The notes beneath the pieces are model-generated. The model searched no databases, was not told where the DNA came from, and worked only from the letters and a program-made list of their open reading frames with translations. A stretch of DNA of 64,000 nt from an uncultured bacterium (GTDB lineage Bacteria; DRYD01): assembly GCA_937139605.1 (NCBI GenBank), contig CAKZQG010000037.1:86421-150420 (forward strand). The letters are read 5' to 3'. A program made the translations under genes and the position numbers. Of this stretch, positions 34,551 through 43,328 are shown piece by piece (position 1 is the first letter of the stretch; each line of letters opens with the position of its first letter).

Positions 34551-36293
34551 ATGAACAGGGTTTATTGGATTTTTAGAAATTCTAAAATTAACAAAAAATT
34601 TCTAATTTTTTTTAAAGATTTTTGGTATTTTTTTATTTGTTTTTTATTTTTTTATTGGTTTTATTTTAGCTTGGTTTGTTCTTATGAGGTTAAGGTTATT
34701 TATTTTTACGAAGATGGGAATTATTTTGTGTTTTATTATCCTAATTCTTTGAAATTATTTGTAGATATTAATAGTGGGTATGTTATAAAACCAGATAATC
34801 AGGATGCTAAAATTAACTTCGTTTCATATATTTTAGATACAAAGAGTTTTATAAGTAGGGATGAAGATGTTTTTACTAAACTTTATTTACTTAAAAAGGC
34901 TATTGGATTTAATTTTAATGATGTAGAACCTTCTAATGTGGATTATTTCTCATGGTCTAATCTTACTTATAAGTATTTAATAATTTTTTTAAAAAATGTT
35001 GAAAACTCTATTACGATAACTATTCCTGCTTGGGAAAATTTAAATGAAGCTGATAAAAAAGAAATAATAGAAAAATATAGGTTAGTTTTTGGAACTTCTT
35101 TTAATGAGCCTAGATATTTACCTTATGAAATCACTTTTAAAAAAGATGTTAATTATTATAATGTAAATAACGAAATTTATAAAACGGAATTTTTTACAAA
35201 TAGTCAATTATATTCTACGGATCAAAATTTTCTAAATAAACAAAATAGTGATACTTTAATTAATACTACTCCTATTTCTGATACTTTTATTACTACTAAT
35301 TTGACTACTTCTAATTTAAATAATACTGGAAATAATAGAAATACAAATTTAAAATCAAATAACAATTTTATTTCATTTATTTATGAAAACAAGATTATTA
35401 TATTTTCTATTTTGTTTTTGTTTTTTACCTTAGTTATTTTGTTTTTAAGCTTTTTGTTTATTAAGAAATTTTTGGTTTCTAATGTTAATTCTAAGATGAA
35501 ATATAATGAAGATATTAATAATGATAATATTTTTAAAGATACAAAGATAAGTAATGAATTAGAAAGTTATATTCAGAAATCCTTAGAAGAAAAAATGGAG
35601 AAAGTAATTCAGGATAAATTAAATGACATTCAGCAGAATTTATTGCAAAAATTAGATTTAAGTATTTCAGAATTAACTAAAAGGATAGAAAATATTGAAA
35701 ATAATTATTTAGGTTTAAATAATACTAAGAAAGATATTGAATTTAATATAGATAACTATGAAAATATTTATGGCGATCAATTTTCTGATAATGATTTAAC
35801 TAAATATAAGAAATTGGATCCAGAGAATTTAGAGATTTTTATGTTTAAAGTTGATAGTATTATTTCTAAGTTAAAACTTTTAGAAAATTATAGGGATTAT
35901 AATATAAATGAAAAAGCGACTAAAATAATTTTTAAATTACAAGAGTTAAAAGCAAAAGTTAGAGCTTCTAAAGCAATTAATATGTCTATGTGGGAAGATT
36001 TGATTAAAACTGATGTGATTGAATTTGTTTCTCTTTTAGATAGGTATTTGATTTCAATAGATTATAATCCTAACATTTCAAAAATTAGAGAAGATTTATT
36101 GAATTCGTTTGATTTAGAAGAAATAGAGGTTATTGTAGGTACTACAAAGGTTAATATTGTCGAACATAAAGTTGAGGGATATTCTAGAAATACTGCTTTA
36201 CCTAATGGAATTATAACTGATTTAAAAGAAAAGGGGTATAAGTATAGGGGGATAGTTTTAAAAAGAGCAAAAGTAATAGAAAATAGAGTATAA
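34551..36293 (+). CDS. Membrane protein with coiled coil and GrpE-like C-terminal domain
   Basis: The 580 residues have an N-terminal membrane segment (~17-45), an extracytoplasmic region of ~220 residues, a second membrane helix (~279-304), a coiled coil (~340-395) and a cytosolic C-terminal region. The last ~60 residues (EVIVGTTKVNIVEHKVEGYS...LPNGIITDLKEKGYKYRGIVLKRAKVIEN) follow the beta-wing of GrpE, the DnaK nucleotide-exchange factor: acidic start, HxxV, P-x-G-x-I, GY and VL+-A-V. The coiled coil before it also fits GrpE. I infer a membrane-tethered GrpE-type domain; binding to a Hsp70 is untested. Ordinary GrpE has no membrane helices. Confidence 0.55.
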   Translation: MNRVYWIFRNSKINKKFLIFFKDFWYFFICFLFFYWFYFSLVCSYEVKVIYFYEDGNYFVFYYPNSLKLFVDINSGYVIKPDNQDAKINFVSYILDTKSFISRDEDVFTKLYLLKKAIGFNFNDVEPSNVDYFSWSNLTYKYLIIFLKNVENSITITIPAWENLNEADKKEIIEKYRLVFGTSFNEPRYLPYEITFKKDVNYYNVNNEIYKTEFFTNSQLYSTDQNFLNKQNSDTLINTTPISDTFITTNLTTSNLNNTGNNRNTNLKSNNNFISFIYENKIIIFSILFLFFTLVILFLSFLFIKKFLVSNVNSKMKYNEDINNDNIFKDTKISNELESYIQKSLEEKMEKVIQDKLNDIQQNLLQKLDLSISELTKRIENIENNYLGLNNTKKDIEFNIDNYENIYGDQFSDNDLTKYKKLDPENLEIFMFKVDSIISKLKLLENYRDYNINEKATKIIFKLQELKAKVRASKAINMSMWEDLIKTDVIEFVSLLDRYLISIDYNPNISKIREDLLNSFDLEEIEVIVGTTKVNIVEHKVEGYSRNTALPNGIITDLKEKGYKYRGIVLKRAKVIENRV

Positions 36294-36319
36294 AAGTAGT
36301 TTAAAAGGAGGTTGATATT

Positions 36320-36616
36320 ATGCAATTTAATAAGAATTTATTAAATCAAGTTCAAAGTATGGCTAATAAATTACAACAGGAAATGTCTAGTGAAAAATAT
36401 GAAGGGCAAGCTGCTAATGGTAAAGTTAAAGTAGTTGTTACTGGACTACAAGAGGTTGTTTCTATTAATATTGATCCTGAATTATTAAAAGAAGATAAGA
36501 CATTATTAGAGGATTTGTTAGTGGTTGCTTTGAATGATGCATTAAATAAATCTAAGGAAGCGGGGAATAATGCTATTGCTAAATTACTTGGAAATATGAA
36601 TTTAGGTTTATTTTAA
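36320..36616 (+). CDS. YbaB/EbfC family nucleoid-associated protein
   Basis: The 98 residues match the YbaB/EbfC family of small dimeric DNA-binding proteins: QVQSMANKLQQEM, a central VKVVVTGLQEVVSINIDPELL, and ALNDALNKSKE. It is full length. In many bacteria ybaB follows dnaX and precedes recR; here it is about 8 kb from dnaX and sits before lpxC. A strong AAAGGAGG site precedes the ATG. Confidence 0.9.
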   Translation: MQFNKNLLNQVQSMANKLQQEMSSEKYEGQAANGKVKVVVTGLQEVVSINIDPELLKEDKTLLEDLLVVALNDALNKSKEAGNNAIAKLLGNMNLGLF

Positions 36617-36632
36617 TTAGTATGGATGAAAA

Positions 36633-37474
36633 ATGTTAGATTTAGATTTATTTTTTAAAAAAAAAAGTATTGTCTTACATTAAAAAATAGGGTTTTTTTA
36701 GTAGGGAAGGGGATTCATACTGGCTTAAAATCTAAAATTATTTTACACCCTTATAATAAGGGAATTGTTTTTAAAAGACAAAAGGAATATTTAAAATTAG
36801 ATCCATTTAAAGTAATTAATACTTTAGCTAGTACTGATTTAAGTATAGTAAAAACAATAGAGCATCTTTTGGCTGCTTTATTTTTAAATAAAATTGATAA
36901 TGTATTGGTAGAAGTTTTGGGCTTTGAAGTACCCATTTTAGATGGTAGTGTTTATTATTTTAACAAAGTTTTAGAAAATAATTTTATTATTCTTGATAAG
37001 ATAGCTCCTTCTTTGAAAATAAATTTTATCCCCTTAGCTAAATTTGGATTAGATTTTAATTATAAAATATTTAGTAGTGATATTTTTAAAGTTTATTGTA
37101 TTCAGAAAGATTTAAAGAGAAACAAATTTTTTTGGGCTTATTATGATGAGAATATGAATATTTATCCCGCTAAAACTTTTGGTTATATTAGTGATTATGA
37201 GTTTTTAAAAAATAATAATTTATCTAAAGGGGCTGATTTTATTAATACTTTAATTTTAAGTATTAATAAAAAAAATGAGTTCTTTTATTTTAGTAATGAG
37301 TTAGCTTATCATAAAATAATAGATTTTGTTGGAGATATTTTTACTACTCAAATCAAAAATATTAAAGCTACTTTTGTTTTAATAAATCCCAATCATAATT
37401 TAAATAATAAATTAGCTAAGGTTATTTTTAAGAGTATTTCTTATTTTTATAAAGAATTATTAAATAGAGAGTAA
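36633..37474 (+). CDS. lpxC: UDP-3-O-acyl-N-acetylglucosamine deacetylase, frame broken at A10
   Basis: LpxC is the zinc deacetylase that commits precursor to lipid A. The main frame (open from 36659, -1 relative to the ATG) reads TLKNRVFLVGKGIHTG, TIEHLLAAL (zinc His), LDGSVYYF, FGYISDYEFL, HKIIDFVGD (zinc His and Asp) and a final NPNHNLNNKL (catalytic His). All key residues are present. That frame has no start codon before TTG 36869, which would delete the N-terminal third. ATG 36633 begins another frame that meets it through a -1 shift in ten A at 36657-36666. Together they give ~280 residues, slightly short of the usual ~300. Confidence 0.85.
36651..36667 (+). other. lpxC: T6A10 slippery tract in lpxC
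   Basis: Six T and ten A (36651-36666) followed by G. In the ATG frame the codons are TTT TTT AAA AAA AAA AGT and stop at TAA 36681. One extra A, or a -1 ribosomal slip, restores the full enzyme frame. The same length of tract and the same direction of shift occur in dnaX. Confidence 0.7.
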
Positions 37475-37479
37475 AAAAT

Positions 37480-39675
37480 ATGGAGTATTTTAGTTTGTTA
37501 AATTTAATAAATATAGAAATAAATCATAAAGTTGCACCTATTGAATTAAGAGAAAAATTATTTTTTAATAAAAAAGATTTATTGTCTTTTAGAGATTTTA
37601 TATTTCAAAATGATTATCTAAAGAAAATAGTTAAAGGGGTTTTTGTATTATCTACGTGTAATAGAACTAGTTTGTTTTTTGATTTAAATAATGAGTATTT
37701 ATTAAATTTAGAAAGTTTTGGGGATTATCTAATTGATATTGATGTAAATGAAATAATAAGCAATCTTGGTTTAAATTATTTGAAAGATTTTCTTTTAATA
37801 AGAAAAGGGTTAGATGCTGTTGAGAATCTATTAAGAATAGCTTGTGGTTTAGAATCTCAAGTTTTTGGAGAAACTGATATTATTAAACAGATTAAACAGT
37901 ATTATAAATATTGTAAGGAAAACAGCTTATTAACTCCCTTTTTGGAAATTTTGATTAATAAAATATTACATTATTCTAAGGAATTTGATAAAGATATTCG
38001 AGCTAAATTTAGTAAACTTAGAAATAATTTTGCTAGCACTATTTTAAATTTCATAAAAAATTCTAATTATCAAGATTTAAATTTATTATTTATTGGTTTA
38101 GGTAGTATTAATAAGCAGATAGTTTGTTTGTTATTAAATAATAATGATGTTTTAAGTAAAATTAAAAAGATTATTATTGTATCTAATTATTATGATAATT
38201 TTAGACAAAACTTAAAGAGAAATGCTAACTTAGATTTTGAATTTTATTCAAAAAATGAATTAAAACTTGCTTTAAGCAAACTAAAAGATATTTTAGATAT
38301 TATTATTGTTAATTCTAAGAATTTCTTTTTAGAATATACTTTGTTAGAAGGTATAAATAAAGAAATAATTATCTTTGATTTTGGATTACCTAGAAGTGTT
38401 GATCCTTATATATCTAATAATTTTAAACTTATTAATTTAGATAAATTAAAAGAAATTGCCAATTTTAATATAAATGATTCTAATTTAGATAATGCTATTG
38501 AATTTTTTATTAAATCTAAAATTAAAGAGTTTTATGATTATATTATTTCAAGAGTTTTAGATAAAAAATTGATTAATTTTTATAAGGAAATGGATGATAT
38601 TAAAAATGAAATATTATTTAATAATCTGTATGGTAAAGATTTATTAGAAAAGTATATAAAAAAGCTAATATATAGGATATCAAAAAAACATAAAGAATTT
38701 TTAACTTTAACTCATAATACACATATTTTTAGAAAGCAGATAATATTAGGTAGTAGAGGTTCTAAGTTAGCTTTAATTCAAACTGAGAGGGTACTTAGTT
38801 TGCTAAGAATTTTTTTCCCAGATTTTGATTTTTTTGTAAAGATTGTAAAAACAAGTGGAGATAAGAAAAATTACACTACTAACTCGTTTGTAAAGGAACT
38901 AGAAGAATCTTTAATAAATGAGGAAATTGATATTGCAGTACATAGTTTAAAAGATGTTCCTTATGTTATTAATGATTCTACTTTTATTGGAGTCGTTTTA
39001 AAAAGGGAAGAACCTAATGATATTTTGATATCTAAGGATAATAAATCTTTCTGGGAATTACCTAAAAATAGTGTAATTGGTACTTCTTCTTTAAGAAGAA
39101 AAGAACAGTTAAAGATGCTTAGACCTGATTTGGTTTTTAAAGATATTACTGGAAATGTGGATACTAGAATAAAAAAACTAAAAGAATTAAATCAATATGA
39201 TGCAATTGTTTTAGCTAAAGCCGCTATTAAGAAAATGAATTTAGAAAGTTTAATATCTTATGAATTTTCATTAGATGAATTAGTACCTGCTGTTGGGCAA
39301 GCGGTTATTGCTTTACAAACTAGAATAAATTCATTCTTTAATAAAAAATTGTTTAAAATAAATGACATTAAAACTTTTATAGAAATTACTATTGAAAGAG
39401 AAATTATGGGATATTTAAAGTTAGGTTGTAGATATCCATTAGGTTTATATGTATCTATTGAAAGTAATTTGCTTAGTATTTATTACTTTTTTATGTTGAA
39501 TAATAATGTATTTAAGGGTAGAAAATTAATTAATTTATCTGATGATTCTAAATTATCCTTAATTTTAAATATATTAGAAAATAGAGATTACTATTTTGAT
39601 TATAAGGATGATATAATTAAAATTATAAAAGAATTTGCTGAAAAATTTATAAAAGAAATTCTAGTTTTTGTTTAA
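37480..39675 (+). CDS. Glutamyl-tRNA reductase / hydroxymethylbilane synthase fusion
   Basis: The 731-residue protein joins two steps of tetrapyrrole synthesis. Residues ~1-415 are HemA: INHKVAPIELREKL, STCNRTSLF with the catalytic Cys, GLESQVFGETDI and a NADPH domain (LFIGLGSINK). From ~420 to 731 is HemC: ILGSRGSKLALIQTE, VHSLKDVP, IGTSSLRRKEQL, and the dipyrromethane-cofactor Cys in LKLGCRYPLG (~648). Both parts look active. HemL, HemB and HemD are not in the window. The fusion would tie the first committed enzyme to a later step. It starts 6 bases after lpxC. Symbols hemA and hemC apply to the two halves. Confidence 0.9.
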   Translation: MEYFSLLNLINIEINHKVAPIELREKLFFNKKDLLSFRDFIFQNDYLKKIVKGVFVLSTCNRTSLFFDLNNEYLLNLESFGDYLIDIDVNEIISNLGLNYLKDFLLIRKGLDAVENLLRIACGLESQVFGETDIIKQIKQYYKYCKENSLLTPFLEILINKILHYSKEFDKDIRAKFSKLRNNFASTILNFIKNSNYQDLNLLFIGLGSINKQIVCLLLNNNDVLSKIKKIIIVSNYYDNFRQNLKRNANLDFEFYSKNELKLALSKLKDILDIIIVNSKNFFLEYTLLEGINKEIIIFDFGLPRSVDPYISNNFKLINLDKLKEIANFNINDSNLDNAIEFFIKSKIKEFYDYIISRVLDKKLINFYKEMDDIKNEILFNNLYGKDLLEKYIKKLIYRISKKHKEFLTLTHNTHIFRKQIILGSRGSKLALIQTERVLSLLRIFFPDFDFFVKIVKTSGDKKNYTTNSFVKELEESLINEEIDIAVHSLKDVPYVINDSTFIGVVLKREEPNDILISKDNKSFWELPKNSVIGTSSLRRKEQLKMLRPDLVFKDITGNVDTRIKKLKELNQYDAIVLAKAAIKKMNLESLISYEFSLDELVPAVGQAVIALQTRINSFFNKKLFKINDIKTFIEITIEREIMGYLKLGCRYPLGLYVSIESNLLSIYYFFMLNNNVFKGRKLINLSDDSKLSLILNILENRDYYFDYKDDIIKIIKEFAEKFIKEILVFV

Positions 39676-39687
39676 ATATATAGTTGT

Positions 39688-41193
39688 ATGAGCTTAAAAA
39701 TAAAATTAAAATCTTTAAACTATAAAATTTTAAAGGAATTATTTTATATATATCTTAACAAAGCTGAAATTCCTAAATTAAAAATATTAATTTCTAAGGA
39801 AGAAAAAGAAGATATAATTAAATCATATTCTATACTTGAAAAAATTTTAAAAGAAAATAAAAAGGTGTATGGGATTAATACTGGTTTTGGAAAACTTTAT
39901 AATAAAATAATAGATTCTAATAATTTAAAGGAATTACAAAATAATTTGATATATTCTCATTTTGCTGGTTATGGCTCAGATATTGACGATATTTTTTCAG
40001 TTATTACTATTTTAATAAGATTGAAGCAATTATCTTTAGGGTATAGTAGTGTTAGTTTGGATTTAATAGAGTATATAAAAAATTATATAGAAAGTGGGTA
40101 TGTGGCTTTTATTCCATTTTATGGTTCTGTTGGTGGAAGTGGGGATCTTATTCCTTTAGCTTCTATTGCAGCATCTTTTATTAATGCTAATAAAATAAAA
40201 AATCTTAAAAATAAATCTAAATTTAAATTTTATGAATTTAAACCTAAGGAAGCAATTGCTTTTATAAACGGAGTAGCTTTTTCTTTAACTTTATTCTCTT
40301 TTGGAGTTTTTCTTGTAGAATATTTAATAAGTTTTTCTAATTTTGTTTTTTCTTTAAGTTTAATTGCTAATAATATTAACTATAATCATTTTAATTTAGA
40401 AGTATCTAAGACTAGAAAAAATAAGTTTTTTTTAATTATATTAAAAAAGATAAACAGTTTGTTAAAAAATCTTTTGCTAAGTTTTTATGAAGATTATGCT
40501 TTACAAGTACCCTATAGTTATAGATGTTACCCACAGATTTTAGAATCTTTTTATATAATTATTGAAAATTCTAAGAAAATAGTAGATGACGAATTAAATA
40601 CTGCTAGTGATAATCCTTTATTAATAGAAAATAATTTTTATTCAGCTGGTAATTTCCACGGAAATACTATTTCAACTTTTAGTGATCATATGAAAATTCA
40701 TATATTTCAAGTAGCTAATATTTCATATGAAAGGCAAAATCACTTATTAAATCCTGATTTTTTAACATCTAAGCCTGGTTTAAGTAGTGGTTTTATGATT
40801 TCTCATTATCTTACAGCACATTTATTAGCTGAATTAAAAACATACACTAATTACGTTAGTATTAATAATTATCCTGTTAGTTTAAATCAAGAAGATTTTA
40901 TAACTCATTCTGAGGTTTCTACTAAGAATCTTTTAAAATCTATAAAAATAGCTTTTAAGATATTAACTATAGAATTAATAATGAGCTTACAGAAAATAAA
41001 ATTAAAAAATATACCTATAAATCAAGATAATTTAAAAAAAGAATTAATAAAATATTTTGAAAATGATATAATAAACGAATTAAATTATTTTCCAATTACA
41101 GATGATACAGATTTACATAATAAATATAATAACTTATATAATTTACATGCCAAATTTATTGATAAATTAAGGTTTATTAAATTTAAAATCTAG
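39688..41193 (+). CDS. hutH: Histidine/aromatic amino acid ammonia-lyase family protein
   Basis: The 501 residues cover the whole HAL/PAL fold: VYGINTGFGKLYN, the MIO loop, QVPYSYRCYPQ, SDNPLLIENNFYSAGNFHGN and HSEVSTKNLL. HutH turns histidine into urocanate. The MIO prosthetic group is normally built from Ala-Ser-Gly; here the tripeptide is Gly150-Ser151-Gly152 in GSVGGSGDL. The substrate may be histidine or another aromatic amino acid. There are no hutU, hutI or hutG neighbours, which weakens the case for histidine degradation. It starts 13 bases after the hem fusion and converges on rtcB. Confidence 0.8.
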   Translation: MSLKIKLKSLNYKILKELFYIYLNKAEIPKLKILISKEEKEDIIKSYSILEKILKENKKVYGINTGFGKLYNKIIDSNNLKELQNNLIYSHFAGYGSDIDDIFSVITILIRLKQLSLGYSSVSLDLIEYIKNYIESGYVAFIPFYGSVGGSGDLIPLASIAASFINANKIKNLKNKSKFKFYEFKPKEAIAFINGVAFSLTLFSFGVFLVEYLISFSNFVFSLSLIANNINYNHFNLEVSKTRKNKFFLIILKKINSLLKNLLLSFYEDYALQVPYSYRCYPQILESFYIIIENSKKIVDDELNTASDNPLLIENNFYSAGNFHGNTISTFSDHMKIHIFQVANISYERQNHLLNPDFLTSKPGLSSGFMISHYLTAHLLAELKTYTNYVSINNYPVSLNQEDFITHSEVSTKNLLKSIKIAFKILTIELIMSLQKIKLKNIPINQDNLKKELIKYFENDIINELNYFPITDDTDLHNKYNNLYNLHAKFIDKLRFIKFKI

Positions 41194-41289
41194 ATATTTA
41201 AATTATTTAAAAAGAATTTATTGCTTTGATAATAGCTAAATTAAAGACGAAATTTTAAAAAGCAAGAGAATAAAAAATTTATTATATTA

Positions 41290-41850
41290 TTATCTAAAAA
41301 GTATATTTTATGAAAACCCAGATACCCTAGCTTAACTTTTATCTGATTTATTTAAAATACAAAATATAACAGATATAAAAGCTATCAAAATAAAAGAAAA
41401 ACATCCAATTTATTCCAAAGTAAAAGAAAATATAGAAATAAGCAATAAAAAGAATTAGATTTTATTAAACTTGAAGTTATCCTCATAAATTTATTAAATA
41501 ATGATAGACCTAGTAGAAAAGAGGACAAAAAAAGGAATATATAATGAAAAATAGGAGATATTGTTGAAAATGATAAGTAGTTAATGTATTTAAAGAGATC
41601 TAAAGTATCAATGGTGAAGTTTTAAGGATGTTAAGGATAGACAAAAAGAGAAAGAAAAAATAAAAAAGATGTATAAAGATAATCCGTTAATACAATATAT
41701 AGCTAAATCAATCTTTGAAGATGAATTAAAAAAATACCAAGAACAATTGAAACAAAAGGAAATAGAGGCTAAACAAAAAGAAGAACAATTAAAACAAAAA
41801 GAAAGAAAAATAATAGAAATAAAGATTAAATTAATAAAAAATAAATATAT
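41290..41850 (+). pseudogene. Decayed Rpn/PD-(D/E)XK transposase-like nuclease remnant
   Basis: Between hutH and rtcB the sequence is protein-like but broken. One frame reads ENPDTLA, stop, LLSDLFKIQNITDIKAIKIKE... and then stops; the next frame continues LDFIKLEVILINLLNNDRPSRKE; a third (from 41669) reads DNPLIQYIAKSIFEDELKKYQEQ followed by a Lys/Gln/Glu coiled coil. The order of pieces resembles the Rpn/YhgA or DUF2887 group of PD-(D/E)XK nuclease-transposases, whose C-terminal part has SRxE and a coiled coil. The identification is tentative. No inverted repeats were seen. Confidence 0.45.
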
Positions 41851-43266
41851 TTATCCTTTAACTACGCCAATAGGTCTTAGTTTGGCAACTTTTTTAGAGA
41901 TATTAGCATTATGGACAATATCTACAACATTGAGAGCATCTTTATAAGCTTGCGGAGCCTCCTCTACAACAGTTGCCTTACTAGCAGCCCTTATACTTAT
42001 TCCCTTGGCTTCTAATTCTTTCATTAGTTCCTGATAGTTTATAGTTTTTTTAGCTTGACTTCTACTTTTAATTCTACCAGCACCATGACAAGTATGTCCA
42101 AATGTTTCTTTATATGCTGTTTCTGTACCAACTAATACAAAAGAATATCTCCCCATATCACCGGGAATTAAAACGGGTTGACCAATTTCTTGATATTCTT
42201 TTGGTAAAGATGGATGATATGGAGGAAGTGCCCTAGTTGCACCTTTTCTATGCATAACTAATTTATATTTCTTAGAATTATAAAAATAATCTTCAATAGT
42301 AGCCATATTATGACTTATATCATAAACTATTTCAACTTCTTTTATATTTAATATTTTTTTAAATACTTTTCTAATTTTGTAAGTAATTATTTGTCTATTT
42401 ATAAAAGCAAAATTAGCGGCTAAATTCATAGAATAGATATATTTTTGCCCTTCATCTGAATTAGCAGGAACACATGCTAATTGCTTATCTTCTACCTTAA
42501 TTTTATATTTACTTTCCATAACTTTCAACATTAAATTAATAAAATCAGTAGCGATTTGGTGTCCAAACCCTCGAGAACCACAATGTATCATTAAAACCAC
42601 CTGATCCTTAAATAAATTAAGCTTATTAGCAATGTATTCATCATATATTTCGTCTACTATTTGAAGCTCTAAAAAGTGATTCCCACTACCTAAAGTTCCT
42701 AATTGATTTTTTCCTCTATCAATTGCTTCTTTACTAATATAATCAAAAGTACAATCTTTTTTAAAACCATTATCTTCTATAAAATTAATGTCATTTTTAT
42801 TAGCATAATCTTCTTCTAAAGCCCAATTAACTCCTTTTAATATTGCTTTTTTAAAATCATTTTTAGATAACCTTATATCACTTTCACTAGATAATCCTGC
42901 TGGAACCTCCTTAAATAATTCATCCAATATCTTTTCTTTATATTTTTGAATCTCAGTATGTTTTAGGTTAGTTCTAATTAATCTAACCCCGCAGTTAATA
43001 TCAAAACCAATGCCTCCAGGAGATATAATCCCATTTTCGTTATAATTTGTACAAGCTACACAACCTATAGGAAATCCATACCCCCAATGAATATCAGGCA
43101 TAGCTATAGCATCTCCTACTAAGCCAGGTAATTTTGATACATTAATTAATTGCTTTAAGCTCTCTGACTCTACATTAGCTATATCATCTATATATATTAC
43201 TGCATTATTTAATGTATGCTTATATTTATAATCTGATATCTTAATAAAATCTTCTGTTTTTAACAT
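41851..43266 (-). CDS. rtcB: RNA-splicing ligase RtcB
   Basis: RtcB joins RNA 2',3'-cyclic phosphate ends to 5'-OH ends with GTP and Mn. The 471 residues show GGIGFDINCGVRLI with a Mn-binding Cys, MIHCGSRGFGHQ, and the guanylylated His in TCHGAGRIKSRSQAKK. A ribosome binding site AGAGGTG lies before the ATG. The archease gene (44710-45126), which activates RtcB in many organisms, is in the same minus-strand run, separated by manC. The likely role is RNA repair or tRNA healing. Confidence 0.95.
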   Translation of the reverse strand: MLKTEDFIKISDYKYKHTLNNAVIYIDDIANVESESLKQLINVSKLPGLVGDAIAMPDIHWGYGFPIGCVACTNYNENGIISPGGIGFDINCGVRLIRTNLKHTEIQKYKEKILDELFKEVPAGLSSESDIRLSKNDFKKAILKGVNWALEEDYANKNDINFIEDNGFKKDCTFDYISKEAIDRGKNQLGTLGSGNHFLELQIVDEIYDEYIANKLNLFKDQVVLMIHCGSRGFGHQIATDFINLMLKVMESKYKIKVEDKQLACVPANSDEGQKYIYSMNLAANFAFINRQIITYKIRKVFKKILNIKEVEIVYDISHNMATIEDYFYNSKKYKLVMHRKGATRALPPYHPSLPKEYQEIGQPVLIPGDMGRYSFVLVGTETAYKETFGHTCHGAGRIKSRSQAKKTINYQELMKELEAKGISIRAASKATVVEEAPQAYKDALNVVDIVHNANISKKVAKLRPIGVVKG

Positions 43267-43328
43267 TTCTTAACACCTCTTTTTATATATGTTATATTTT
43301 TATATTTTATATTTTATATTTTAATTAA

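Noticed and set aside
41669..41947. A 92-residue gene reading into the end of rtcB
   Set aside because: Only the first ~55 codons look like protein; the rest is antisense to rtcB. It is treated as part of the decayed element.
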